From positions 1-18,150 of the forward strand of contig CAYYRN010000041.1 in assembly GCA_964474295.1 (NCBI GenBank): 18,150 nt of DNA, given 5' to 3'. A program made the translations under genes and the position numbers. The notes beneath the pieces are model-generated. The model was not told where the DNA came from. It saw only the letters and a program-made list of their open reading frames with translations, and did no database searches. This DNA is from SIG575 sp964474295. GTDB lineage: Bacteria > Bacillota > Clostridia > Oscillospirales > Acutalibacteraceae. This document shows, one piece after another, positions 8,306-16,295 of this stretch (the stretch's first letter is position 1; each line of letters starts with the position of its first letter).

Positions 8306-11300
8306 ATGTTTTTAAAATCGCTTGAAATGCAGGGGTTCAAATCGTTCCCCGATAAAACAGTGTTAAAGCTTGAAAAAGGAATTACGGGTGTTGTCGGCCC
8401 TAACGGGTCGGGAAAAAGCAATATTTCCGATGCAGTCAGATGGGTACTCGGTGAGCAGTCTTCCAAAAGCTTGAGAGGCTCAAAAATGGAAGACGTTGTG
8501 TTCAGCGGAAATGCCGGTGGCAGAAAAGCTCACGGCTATGCCGAAGTTACTTTAAGACTTGACAACACAGATAGAAGTCTCAACTGCGACAGCGACGAGG
8601 TTGCGGTTACAAGGCGTTATTACCGTTCGGGGGAAAGTGAGTATCTTCTCAACGGTGACGGGGTAAGACTTCGTGACATTAACGAGCTTTTTATGGATAC
8701 AGGACTCGGACGTGACGGCTATTCAATGGTCAGTCAGGGCAGAATCGCAGATTTGATTTCCTCAAAATCCGGTCAGCGCCGTGAAATGCTTGAGGAAGCG
8801 TCGGGAATATCGCATTACAGGTACAGAAGAACCGATGCCAACAGAAAGCTCGATCAGGCGGAGGAAAATCTTGTTCGACTGCGTGACATACTTTCGGAGC
8901 TTGAAAGCCGTGTAGGCCCGCTTAAAAATCAAAGCGAAAAAGCCAAAAAATTTCTTGTTCTCGCAGAGGAAAAGAAAGAGCTTGAAATAGGTCTTTGGCT
9001 CAATACAATGGAGCGTTCGAGAAAGCTTCTCAAAGAGCAGGAAGAAAAGCTTGTTATCGCAACGGCACAATATGAGGATGCCGAAAAAGAATTGTCACAG
9101 ATTGAAGAAGAACTTGAATCTCTCTCTGCAAAAAGTCAGGGTATAGCGGTGTCGGTGGATTTTATTCACCGCAGCAACGAATCTTTGGAGGAACAGGTTT
9201 CAAAGCTCGATTCCGAGGCGGCGGTTGAACAAAACTCAATAGAACACAATAACGAAACGGTCGCACGTCTTACGAGAGATATCGAAGCACTCAGCACTTC
9301 AAAAGAGGATGTGGCTTTGAGAATCGAAGCGGAAGAAAAAGCGATTCTTGAAATAGAAAAGTCGATTTCCGATAAAAAATCGGAGCTTGAAAAAACAAAA
9401 GAAAGACTTTACAAAATTCAAAACGAAAATGAAGCCTTTACTGATGAAATTTTGTCATTGACTGAAAAAATCGAAGCTTTTTCAAGTGAGCTTGCGGACG
9501 CACGGGTAAAAAAATCCACTGCGGATTCTTCGATAGACGAAATTAACACACGTCTGCTTTCCGTATCGGAAATGCTCGAAGCAAGAGAAAAAATGCTCGA
9601 AAAATCAATCGAAGAAAAGCAGGCAAAAGAAAACGAGCTTAAAAGCGTAAAGCAAAAATGCGAAGAAATAAAAAACAGTATCGAAGGCTATTTGATGATA
9701 GCTCAATCAAAGCGTGAGAAAACCGAAAAAATAAAAGCGGAAACGGATCAGCTTGAAATAGAGCTTCATAAAAAGTCTTCAAGAGCCAAAATGCTCGATG
9801 ACCTTGAAAAAAATATGGACGGGTATTCGGGCAGCGTAAAAGCGGTAATGAAAGAAATGCGGCACGGCACACTCAGGGGCATCCACGCACCTTTGTCACA
9901 GCTTATTTCCGTGGACGGCGATTATGCTGCGGCAATAGAAACGGCTCTCGGTGCTGCAATTCAGCATATAGTTACCGATACGGAAAACGATGCCAAAAGA
10001 GCCATTGCTTTTCTGAAAGAAAACCGTCAGGGAAGAGCTACGTTCTTGCCGATTTCCGCAATCAAATCCAAACCTTTTGCCGAAAAAAATCTTGAGGATG
10101 AATTCGGCTTTATAGATATGGCGGATAAGCTTGTTACATACGATAAAAAGTATGATGAAATTTTCAAATATGAGCTGGGACACATTGCCGTTGTCGAAGA
10201 TATGGATTCGGCAATCGCAATTGCAAAAAGACATTCATACAAATTTAAAATAGTAACGCTTGACGGTCAGCTTATCAATGCCGGCGGCTCTATGACGGGC
10301 GGTTCGAGAACGCAAAATGCGGGTATGCTCAGCCGTGCGGGCGAAATAGAAAAGCTGAATTCTGAGGTTTCAAAACTTACGGAAAGGCTAAAAAAACAAA
10401 AAGATTTATTGAAAACATCAAATGAGGATTTGGTTCTCAGCGAGGCAACTCTTTCGGCGGCACAGGCGGATTTGCTCACGGCACAGGAGGAGGCAATACG
10501 CTCCGAAAGTGCGTTGAAACTTGTACTCGGTCAGCTCGAAACCGTGCAAAACGGCTTAAAAGAGCTTAGGGAAGAAAAGAACAATTCGGTAACGAGAATA
10601 GAAATTTTTTCTTCGGCTTCAAAGGAAAGCCAAGCAAAAATAGTTTCGCTTACGTCCGAAATAGAAAAGCTTCAAAGTGAGGTGCTTTCACGCAATTCAA
10701 AACGTGATGAGCTTTCTTCGTCGAGGGAAGAAATCAGTCGTCTTGAAAACGAAATCAATATGCAAATGCTTTCGGGCAAAAAGGATATTGAGGCAAAACG
10801 TCAAAGCGTTATGCAGCTTGAATCGAGCATAGGCGACAGTGAGGGCAAGGTTCAAAGCCTTAAATCCGAAATCGAAGAAATAAAAGAAAAAAACAGAAGT
10901 ATTTCGGAAAATATTGTTTTAATAAAAGAAGAAGCTTCAAAAATAAGAGAAAAATACGAGGAAGCAAAAAACGAAATCAAGGTGCTTAATTCACGCCGCA
11001 ACGACTGTGAGGAGATGAGTTCACGTCTTCGCCTTAAACAAAAAACCGTTAATGATGAGCGTGAAAAAGCGGGCGGAGAGCTTATCCGACTTGAAGAACG
11101 CAAGGCATCGATGCAGAAAGATTTTGAGGATACCGTAAACAAGCTCTTTGACGAATATCAGCTCACCCGTGAGGATGCCGAAAAATTGGGTATCGTCATA
11201 GAAAATATCGGTGAGGCACAGAAAAAGCTTTCTGAGATAAAATCCAAAATCAGAGCCCTCGGCAGCGTTAACACTGCGGCGATAGAGGAATATAAAGAGG

Positions 11301-11878
11301 TAAGCGAACGCTATGAGTTTATGAAAGGTCAAATTGATGATATTGAAAAATCACGAAACGAGCTGATTAAACTTATCACAGAGCTTACCGGAAAAATGAG
11401 CGAACAGTTCAGAGCGCAGTTTGCAAAAATAAATTCCTATTTCGGTGAAACCTTTGCGGAGCTTTTCGGCGGAGGAAAAGCCGAGCTTATACTCGAAGAC
11501 CCGTTGAATGTGCTTGAATGTGCAATCGATATCAAGGTTCAGCCTCCCGGAAAAAATGTCAGAAACATAGATTTGCTTTCGGGCGGCGAAAAGGGCTTGA
11601 GTGCAATTGCCTTGCTTTTTGCCATTCTAAAAGTAACCCCCGCACCGTTCTGCATCTTTGACGAGGTTGAAGCGGCACTTGATGATGTTAACGTAACAAG
11701 GTACGCCGAATATGTAAGAAGAATGACCAAGAACACGCAGTTTATCCTGATTACTCACCGCCGAGGAACTATGGAGGAAGCAGATGTGCTTTACGGCGTT
11801 ACAATGCAGGAAGAAGGCGTAAGCAAAATGCTTGAACTTAAAACTGCGGAAATGGCGAAAAAATTGGGACTTGCCTGA
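8306..11878 (+). CDS. smc: Chromosome segregation protein SMC
   Basis: SMC (1190 aa) is the ATPase of the SMC-ScpAB condensin, which compacts and separates chromosomes. The Walker A motif GPNGSGKSN is at about 31-39. Two long coiled-coil arms (about 170-500 and 670-1000, rich in Glu, Lys and Leu) flank a hinge at about 506-668 that ends in a glycine-rich GGSMTGGS. The ABC signature LLSGGEKGLSAI is near 1090-1101, Walker B with its catalytic glutamate is FCIFDEVEAALDD (Glu1120), and the C-terminal THRRGTMEEADVLYGVTMQE block is intact. ATG 8306 gives the standard MFLKSLEMQGFKSF start, with GGGAAG seven bases upstream. A GTG at 8288 is in frame but adds six odd residues. scpA and scpB are not in the window. 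Confidence 0.97.
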   Translation: MFLKSLEMQGFKSFPDKTVLKLEKGITGVVGPNGSGKSNISDAVRWVLGEQSSKSLRGSKMEDVVFSGNAGGRKAHGYAEVTLRLDNTDRSLNCDSDEVAVTRRYYRSGESEYLLNGDGVRLRDINELFMDTGLGRDGYSMVSQGRIADLISSKSGQRREMLEEASGISHYRYRRTDANRKLDQAEENLVRLRDILSELESRVGPLKNQSEKAKKFLVLAEEKKELEIGLWLNTMERSRKLLKEQEEKLVIATAQYEDAEKELSQIEEELESLSAKSQGIAVSVDFIHRSNESLEEQVSKLDSEAAVEQNSIEHNNETVARLTRDIEALSTSKEDVALRIEAEEKAILEIEKSISDKKSELEKTKERLYKIQNENEAFTDEILSLTEKIEAFSSELADARVKKSTADSSIDEINTRLLSVSEMLEAREKMLEKSIEEKQAKENELKSVKQKCEEIKNSIEGYLMIAQSKREKTEKIKAETDQLEIELHKKSSRAKMLDDLEKNMDGYSGSVKAVMKEMRHGTLRGIHAPLSQLISVDGDYAAAIETALGAAIQHIVTDTENDAKRAIAFLKENRQGRATFLPISAIKSKPFAEKNLEDEFGFIDMADKLVTYDKKYDEIFKYELGHIAVVEDMDSAIAIAKRHSYKFKIVTLDGQLINAGGSMTGGSRTQNAGMLSRAGEIEKLNSEVSKLTERLKKQKDLLKTSNEDLVLSEATLSAAQADLLTAQEEAIRSESALKLVLGQLETVQNGLKELREEKNNSVTRIEIFSSASKESQAKIVSLTSEIEKLQSEVLSRNSKRDELSSSREEISRLENEINMQMLSGKKDIEAKRQSVMQLESSIGDSEGKVQSLKSEIEEIKEKNRSISENIVLIKEEASKIREKYEEAKNEIKVLNSRRNDCEEMSSRLRLKQKTVNDEREKAGGELIRLEERKASMQKDFEDTVNKLFDEYQLTREDAEKLGIVIENIGEAQKKLSEIKSKIRALGSVNTAAIEEYKEVSERYEFMKGQIDDIEKSRNELIKLITELTGKMSEQFRAQFAKINSYFGETFAELFGGGKAELILEDPLNVLECAIDIKVQPPGKNVRNIDLLSGGEKGLSAIALLFAILKVTPAPFCIFDEVEAALDDVNVTRYAEYVRRMTKNTQFILITHRRGTMEEADVLYGVTMQEEGVSKMLELKTAEMAKKLGLA

Positions 11879-11898
11879 TTTGTGTTCAGTGAGGTGAT

Positions 11899-12624
11899 AT
11901 GTTGGCTAAAAAAATAGTAATCGCTTCCGGAAAGGGAGGCGTAGGTAAATCGACCGTCACGGCAGGCTTGAGCCGTGCTTTGGAAAGCGAGGGCAAAAAG
12001 GTACTTGCCATGGATTTTGACATAGGCTTGCGAAGCCTTGACCTGCTTTTCGGTGTGAGAGAGCAGGTGGCAAACAGTTGGGGTGACATTATCCTCGGCA
12101 ATTGCAACGCAAAAAATGCCGTCATAGCTGTCGGAAATATCGACTTTATTTCCGCACCGCTTAGCTTTAACGAACAGTTTACCGCCGAAAACGTAAAAAA
12201 AATGATAGACGAGCTTGAAAAAGACTATGATGTCATTTTTTTCGATGCACCTGCGGGAATTTCAAACGGCTTTTCCCTCGCCTGTGCCGGAGCCGACAGT
12301 GCCGTTATCGTGGCAACACCGGATGATGTTTGTGTGCGGAGTGCGGAAATCACGTCGAGAAAAATTGCATCATACGGAATAGGCGATGTACGTCTTGTGA
12401 TAAACAGGTTTATAAAAAAACTTTCGGCAAAAAAGAAATTTTTGAACGTGGATGAGGTAATCGATTTAACAACGGTTCAGCTTATCGGTGTTATACCGTA
12501 TGATGCGAAAATAGGTTTTTCTTCAATGCGGTCTTCGTCCTTTAACTTTAAATCCGCATCGCAAAAATCTTTCGGCAGAATCGCAAAACGTATTTTGGGA
12601 GAAAATGTACCGCTTAAACTTTAA
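11899..12624 (+). CDS. MinD-like P-loop ATPase (MinD/ParA family)
   Basis: This 241-aa protein has the deviant Walker A motif SGKGGVGKST (residues 10-19, with the signature Lys12 and Lys17). It also has a MinD-type DFDIGLRSLDLLFG (39-52), Walker B IFFDAPAG (113-120) and a VATPDDVCVRSAEI strand. These make it closer to MinD than to plasmid ParA. It is shorter than classical MinD (about 265 aa) and stops at ILGENVPLKL, with no clear separate C-terminal amphipathic membrane helix. No minC, minE or divIVA is nearby. GAGGTGAT (11891-11898) runs directly into ATG 11899; a TTG at 11902 is an alternative start with better spacing. It sits 20 bp after smc, the position ftsY often takes in Firmicutes. 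A role in positioning or segregation is inference from location. Confidence 0.85.
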   Translation: MLAKKIVIASGKGGVGKSTVTAGLSRALESEGKKVLAMDFDIGLRSLDLLFGVREQVANSWGDIILGNCNAKNAVIAVGNIDFISAPLSFNEQFTAENVKKMIDELEKDYDVIFFDAPAGISNGFSLACAGADSAVIVATPDDVCVRSAEITSRKIASYGIGDVRLVINRFIKKLSAKKKFLNVDEVIDLTTVQLIGVIPYDAKIGFSSMRSSSFNFKSASQKSFGRIAKRILGENVPLKL

Positions 12625-12633
12625 AATGTGACA

Positions 12634-12669
12634 AAAGGAGCTGTAAAAACCGATTTTTACGGCTCCTTT
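12634..12669 (+). terminator. Long hairpin terminator after the MinD-like gene
   Basis: A 16-bp stem with one G-U pair joins AAAGGAGCTGTAAAAA (12634-12649) to TTTTTACGGCTCCTTT (12654-12669) through a four-base CCGA loop. The descending arm ends in TTT but continues CACTTTAATTA, so the uridine tract is broken. It lies 10 bp past the stop codon and ahead of a new promoter, which fits termination of the long operon. Confidence 0.75.
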
Positions 12670-12701
12670 CACTTTAATTATTGTTAATATTTTTTAAAAC
12701 A

Positions 12702-12730
12702 TTTACATATTTCGTTTTTTATAGTATAAT
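12702..12730 (+). promoter_or_regulatory. Sigma-A-type promoter for the fumarase alpha gene
   Basis: TTTACA (12702-12707) and a perfect TATAAT (12725-12730) are spaced by exactly 17 bp in an AT-rich stretch. The pair lies between the upstream hairpin and the start codon at 12779, giving a leader of roughly 40 bases that contains the ribosome binding site GGGAGG. No operator repeat is evident. Confidence 0.8.
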
Positions 12731-12778
12731 CAAAAGTACAGATGACTAAAAATGTCTGCACTGTTCGGGAGGAAAATT

Positions 12779-13624
12779 ATGCGTGAGTTGGATGTATCCG
12801 TTTTAACGAAAAAAATTGCCGAAATGTGCGTTTCGGCAAACAGGTTTTTGCCGTGTGATTTAAAAGAAAAAATCTGCTGTGCTGTCAGCGATGAAACAGA
12901 CGAACTGCCTAAATCCATAATGTGTGATATCAGGGATAACCTTGACTGTGCGGAAAATTTAAAAATACCGATTTGTCAGGATACCGGAATGGCGGTTATC
13001 TTTGCCGAGGTCGGTCAGGATGTGCATTTTGTCGGCGGCAGCTTTGAAAAGGCGGTAAACGACGGCGTAGCCAAGGGTTACACCGAGGGACTTCTTCGTT
13101 GTTCGATTGTCAAAGACCCGCTTAAAGAAAGAACAAACACGGGCGACAACACGCCTGCTGCTATTCACACAAAAATAGTTGACGGAGAAAACGTTAAAAT
13201 CACCGTTGCACCAAAGGGCTTCGGCAGTGAAAATATGAGCAGACTTAAAATGATGACACCGTCCGCCACAAGAGAGGATATTATAAATTTCGTAGTCGAA
13301 ACAGTTGAAAAAGCGGGCGGAAACCCTTGCCCGCCGATGGTTTTGGGCGTAGGTATCGGCGGAGATTTTGAAACCGCCGCATTAAATGCGAAAACAGCAC
13401 TTTGTCGGGATGTTTCTCAAAGACACGGTGACAGCTTTTATGCCGATATGGAAAATGAAATTTTATCCCGTGTTAACGAAACCAACATCGGGCCGCAGGG
13501 ATTCGGAGGCAAAACAACGGCTCTTGCCGTGAATATAGAAACAGCTCCGACACACATAGCCGGTTTGCCTGTTGCCGTTAACATCGGCTGTCACGTCACA
13601 AGGCATATTACAGAGATAATATAA
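12779..13624 (+). CDS. Class I fumarate hydratase/tartrate dehydratase, alpha subunit
   Basis: The 281-aa product is the alpha subunit (the N-terminal half of one-chain class I fumarases) of a [4Fe-4S] hydro-lyase. It most likely interconverts fumarate and malate, though tartrate dehydratase cannot be excluded. Likely cluster cysteines are Cys66 in PICQDTGMAV, Cys184 in GGNPCPPMVLGVGIGG and Cys271 in NIGCHVTRH. Other family blocks are KERTNTGDNTPAAIH, APKGFGSENMSRLKMM and GPQGFGGKTTAL. ATG 12779 follows GGGAGG (12767-12772) by six bases and gives the usual beginning MRELDVSVLTKKIAEMC; the frame is open to 12752, but that start lacks a ribosome binding site. The enzyme needs a beta subunit, normally encoded just downstream, yet the next gene is an unrelated RNA methyltransferase. 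Confidence 0.92.
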   Translation: MRELDVSVLTKKIAEMCVSANRFLPCDLKEKICCAVSDETDELPKSIMCDIRDNLDCAENLKIPICQDTGMAVIFAEVGQDVHFVGGSFEKAVNDGVAKGYTEGLLRCSIVKDPLKERTNTGDNTPAAIHTKIVDGENVKITVAPKGFGSENMSRLKMMTPSATREDIINFVVETVEKAGGNPCPPMVLGVGIGGDFETAALNAKTALCRDVSQRHGDSFYADMENEILSRVNETNIGPQGFGGKTTALAVNIETAPTHIAGLPVAVNIGCHVTRHITEII

Positions 13625-13629
13625 ACAGC

Positions 13630-13661
13630 ATATTTTCCGTAACGACTGCTGCGGAAAATAT
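13630..13661 (+). terminator. Hairpin after the fumarase alpha gene (possible terminator)
   Basis: A perfect 10-bp inverted repeat, ATATTTTCCG (13630-13639) and CGGAAAATAT (13652-13661), encloses a 12-base loop and is followed by TTTG. It lies 5 bp after the stop codon. The U-tract is short, so it may only weaken read-through into the next gene or protect the mRNA 3' end. Its loop can also pair with a downstream segment. Confidence 0.5.
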
Positions 13662-13679
13662 TTTGAAACTGCTTGCAGT

Positions 13680-13734
13680 CGGAAAGGTTAAGGAAAAACG
13701 TGAAAATTAATTTTGTTGTACCGTGTCTGCTCGG
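13680..13734. repeat. First copy of an exact 55-bp duplication at the assembly gap
   Basis: These 55 bases are identical to 13835-13889 on the other side of the N run. They contain the ribosome binding site, the GTG start (13700) and the first dozen codons of the RlmL-like gene, cut off by the gap. The best explanation is the unmerged end of one contig rather than a biological repeat. Confidence 0.9.
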
Positions 13735-13834
13735 NNNNNNNNNNNNNNNNNNNNNNNNNNNNNNNNNNNNNNNNNNNNNNNNNNNNNNNNNNNNNNNNNN
13801 NNNNNNNNNNNNNNNNNNNNNNNNNNNNNNNNNN
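13735..13834. other. Assembly gap (100 N)
   Basis: Exactly 100 Ns, the conventional placeholder for a scaffold gap of unknown size. Because the flanks are identical for 55 bp, the true gap size is probably negative (overlap of 55 bp) and no sequence is likely to be missing. Confidence 0.97.
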
Positions 13835-13889
13835 CGGAAAGGTTAAGGAAAAACGTGAAAATTAATTTTGTTGTACCGTGTCTGCTCGG
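13835..13889. repeat. Second copy of the exact 55-bp duplication at the assembly gap
   Basis: Identical to 13680-13734. This copy continues into the intact RlmL-like reading frame. Merging the two copies would remove 155 bases and place the methyltransferase start about 75 bp after the fumarase alpha stop codon. Confidence 0.9.
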
Positions 13890-14970
13890 ACTTGAAAAAC
13901 CGATTGCGGATGAGCTTAAAATGATACAGGCGCAGGATGTCGTTTGTGAAAACGGAAGGGTGCTGTTTTCGGGTGATGAAAATATACTTGCCCGTGCCAA
14001 CATATGCCTGAGGTGTGCCGAAAGGATTCAGATACTTGTAGGCTCGTTTGAAGCAAGGAGCTTTGAAGAACTTTTTCAGGGAACAAAAAGCCTTGCGTGG
14101 GAAAATTGGATAGGAAAAACCGATGAGTTTCCCGTAAAAGGTTATTCCGTAAATTCAACGCTTTTTTCTGTAAGCGATTGCCAAGCGATAATAAAAAAAG
14201 CCGTTGTCGAAAGACTTAAATCAAAGTATAACATCGAGTGGTTCGAGGAAACGGGAGCCGTGCATCAAATTCAGTTTTCCATTATGAAAGATAAAGTAAG
14301 CCTGCTTCTCGATACCTCCGGTGCGGGACTTCACAAAAGAGGGTACAGAACTGAGGCTAACGGTGCGCCTATCAAGGAAACTCTTGCGGCAGCGTTCAAT
14401 TATCTTGCAAGGGTCAAAAATTTTCATACGCTTTATGACCCAATGTGCGGTTCGGGAACAATACTTATCGAGGGTGCTATGCTGGCTCACAACATTGCTC
14501 CCGGAGTAAACAGAAATTTTTCCGCCGAAAGGTGGGAACAAATTAATTCCTCCGTCTGGAACGAAGAAAGGGAAAGAGCAAGAAGTCTTGTGAATATGGA
14601 TTCTTCTTTTGTCGCATACGGCTCCGATATTGACGGCAGAACGCTTGAAATCGCAAAAATAAATGCCGAGCGTGCAGGTGTTAAAGATAAGATATTTTTT
14701 GAAAAATGCGATATTAAAGATTTTCAGCCTAAGTCGGAAAGAGGAACGGTGATTGTCAATCCGCCCTACGGCGAAAGATTGCTCGATACCGAACAGGCAA
14801 GCAAAATATATAAAATTATGGGCGAAAAATTCGTCAGCAAGCGTGGCTGGGGATATTATATAATAAGCCCGTCCGAAGATTTTGAATATGACTTCGGCAG
14901 AAAAGCGGATAAACGCAGAAAGCTTTACAACGGAATGATTAAGTGCAATTTATATATGTATTTTAAGTGA
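13855..14970 (+). CDS. rlmL: RlmL-like THUMP-domain RNA methyltransferase (YpsC type)
   Basis: This 371-aa SAM-dependent enzyme is expected to methylate a guanine N2 in 23S rRNA, by relation to the N-terminal half of E. coli RlmL. A THUMP RNA-binding domain spans about residues 45-155. The methyltransferase domain follows with DPMCGSGTILIEGA (195-208, SAM binding), GSDIDGRTLEIAKIN (256-270) and the catalytic NPPYGER (302-308). The GTG at 13855 is preceded by AGGA with a five-base spacer and gives a family-typical MKINFVVPCLLGLEKPIADEL start. Any longer frame reaching back through the Ns is an artefact. The second, RlmK-like domain of E. coli RlmL is absent, as is usual in Firmicutes. The exact target is inferred. 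Confidence 0.9.
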   Translation: MKINFVVPCLLGLEKPIADELKMIQAQDVVCENGRVLFSGDENILARANICLRCAERIQILVGSFEARSFEELFQGTKSLAWENWIGKTDEFPVKGYSVNSTLFSVSDCQAIIKKAVVERLKSKYNIEWFEETGAVHQIQFSIMKDKVSLLLDTSGAGLHKRGYRTEANGAPIKETLAAAFNYLARVKNFHTLYDPMCGSGTILIEGAMLAHNIAPGVNRNFSAERWEQINSSVWNEERERARSLVNMDSSFVAYGSDIDGRTLEIAKINAERAGVKDKIFFEKCDIKDFQPKSERGTVIVNPPYGERLLDTEQASKIYKIMGEKFVSKRGWGYYIISPSEDFEYDFGRKADKRRKLYNGMIKCNLYMYFK

Positions 14971-14988
14971 TTTTTTGAGGTGAAGAAA

Positions 14989-15957
14989 ATGAGGTACGTC
15001 TTTGTGGTTAATCCCGCTGCGGGTAAACATAAAGCGGGCGAATTTATTCCTGAAATCGAAAAAGTATGTAAGTCAAGCGGCGTCGATTATGAAATTTATA
15101 AAACTTCAGGGGTGGGGGATGCAAAAAAATATACCCACGCTCTCGGTGAAAGCGGAGAAGATGTTTGCGTTTTTGCCTGCGGAGGCGACGGAACTCTTTT
15201 TGAAACGGTAAACGGTGCGGTAGGGTTTGATAACCTCAAAATCGGTATGCTGCCGCTGGGTTCGGGCAATGATTTTGTAAGAAATTTCGGAACAAAGAAT
15301 GACTTTCTTGACGTTAAACAACAGCTAAACGGGAATTTTCATAAACTCGACCTTATAAAAAACGGCGAAAAATACGCTGTCAGTCAATGCTCAATGGGTA
15401 TCGATGCCGAAATTTGCGCAAAGCAGTCGGCGTTTAAAAAACTTCCCTTTATGTCGGGAGAAATGGCATATACGGCATCTCTTGTGTACTGCCTTTTGAC
15501 AAAATCGAGTAATGTTTTTGAAGTTTCCATTGACGGAGGCGATTTTGAAAAAGCCGATGTCCTTTTTGCTCTGTGCGCAAACGCAAGGTATTACGGCGGC
15601 GGCTACAAAGGCGCTCCGCTTGCAATTTGTGATGACGGATTGCTTGATTTTGTCCTTGTAAAAAAAGATATGCCGGTTGTAAAATTTCTCAAGCTTATGG
15701 GTGAGTACAAGGCAGGTAAGCACTTATCTTGGGAAAGAACATCTTTTCGCAGGGGAAAAAGTATGACTGTCAGGAGCAAAAGACTTTCGGCGGTTAATAC
15801 CGACGGCGAATGTGAGACGGTAAATGAATCTAATTTTGAAATTGTGCCTCAGGCGATTAATTTTTCGTTTCCCGCCAATATAAATTTTGAAAAAATACAC
15901 AAAGAATGGGAAGAAGAAAATAAATCTTCTCAAAAACTGTTTACTTTCTCGGTTTAG
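14989..15957 (+). CDS. Diacylglycerol kinase family lipid kinase (DgkB/YegS type)
   Basis: The 322-aa soluble lipid kinase has the DAGK catalytic fold. VFVVNPAAGK opens the protein, the nucleotide-binding CGGDGTLFE motif is at about 64-72, and LPLGSGNDFVRN is at about 88-99. A C-terminal half with YYGGGYKGAPLAICDDGLLD matches bacterial DgkB/YegS proteins. It probably phosphorylates diacylglycerol to phosphatidic acid, returning it to phospholipid synthesis, but sphingoid or other lipid substrates are possible. ATG 14989 lies eight bases after GAGG (14977-14980) and gives the normal start; a GTG at 14980 in frame overlaps that ribosome binding site and is unlikely. It follows the RlmL-like gene by 18 bp and is probably co-transcribed with it. 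Confidence 0.9.
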   Translation: MRYVFVVNPAAGKHKAGEFIPEIEKVCKSSGVDYEIYKTSGVGDAKKYTHALGESGEDVCVFACGGDGTLFETVNGAVGFDNLKIGMLPLGSGNDFVRNFGTKNDFLDVKQQLNGNFHKLDLIKNGEKYAVSQCSMGIDAEICAKQSAFKKLPFMSGEMAYTASLVYCLLTKSSNVFEVSIDGGDFEKADVLFALCANARYYGGGYKGAPLAICDDGLLDFVLVKKDMPVVKFLKLMGEYKAGKHLSWERTSFRRGKSMTVRSKRLSAVNTDGECETVNESNFEIVPQAINFSFPANINFEKIHKEWEEENKSSQKLFTFSV

Positions 15958-15968
15958 TGTGTTAAAAT
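15940..15968 (+). promoter_or_regulatory. Probable promoter for the yerC-like operon
   Basis: TTTACT (15940-15945) and TAAAAT (15963-15968) are spaced by 17 bp, the -35 lying inside the last codons of the lipid kinase gene. A perfect AGGAGG follows at 15986-15991. The elements are near consensus, but read-through from upstream cannot be excluded. Confidence 0.5.
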
Positions 15969-15998
15969 AGCAATATAAATGTTTTAGGAGGAGTAGCC

Positions 15999-16295
15999 TT
16001 GAAAGAAAATTTCAATGATGAAAATATAGAGTTTCTCGCACGTTCAATTTTAACGCTTAAAACGCAGGAAGAATGTGTGAATTTCCTTTTTGATTTGTGT
16101 ACTGTTCCCGAATTGCAGGCGATTTCGCAAAGACTTACCGTTGCGAAAATGCTCAATGATAAGGCGGTTTATAACGATATAGTAAAAAAGACAAAGGCAA
16201 GCACCGCAACAATAAGCCGTGTTAACCGTTCTCTTAAATACGGCAATGACGGTTATGAGGTTGTCTTTAACCGTCTCAAGGAGCAGTCGGAATGA
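15999..16295 (+). CDS. YerC/YecD-type TrpR-like DNA-binding protein
   Basis: This 98-aa protein resembles the small TrpR-related family YerC/YecD of Firmicutes. It is all helical, with LCTVPELQAISQRLTVAKML (about 33-52) followed by a helix-turn-helix at about 57-82 (YNDIVKKTKASTATISRVNRS). The family shares the Trp repressor DNA-binding fold, but ligand and regulon are not known to me. The TTG start at 15999 is well supported by AGGAGG (15986-15991) with a seven-base spacer. Its stop overlaps the next gene as ATGA, so the two are translationally coupled. It may regulate its own operon, though no operator is evident. Confidence 0.9.
   Translation: MKENFNDENIEFLARSILTLKTQEECVNFLFDLCTVPELQAISQRLTVAKMLNDKAVYNDIVKKTKASTATISRVNRSLKYGNDGYEVVFNRLKEQSE

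Noticed and set aside
8770..11400. Repetitive-looking Glu/Lys-rich sequence as a possible repeat protein or low-complexity insertion
   Set aside because: It is the coiled-coil arms of SMC, in the right place on both sides of the hinge.
13723..13860. A longer reading frame for the RlmL-like gene running back through the N gap
   Set aside because: It starts inside the duplicated 55-mer in the wrong frame and crosses 100 unknown bases. The GTG at 13855 has a ribosome binding site and gives the family-typical N-terminus.
13680..13889. Tandem duplication or insertion-element target site at the gap
   Set aside because: The repeat spans a gene start, is exactly 55 bp and brackets a placeholder gap, which points to assembly rather than biology.
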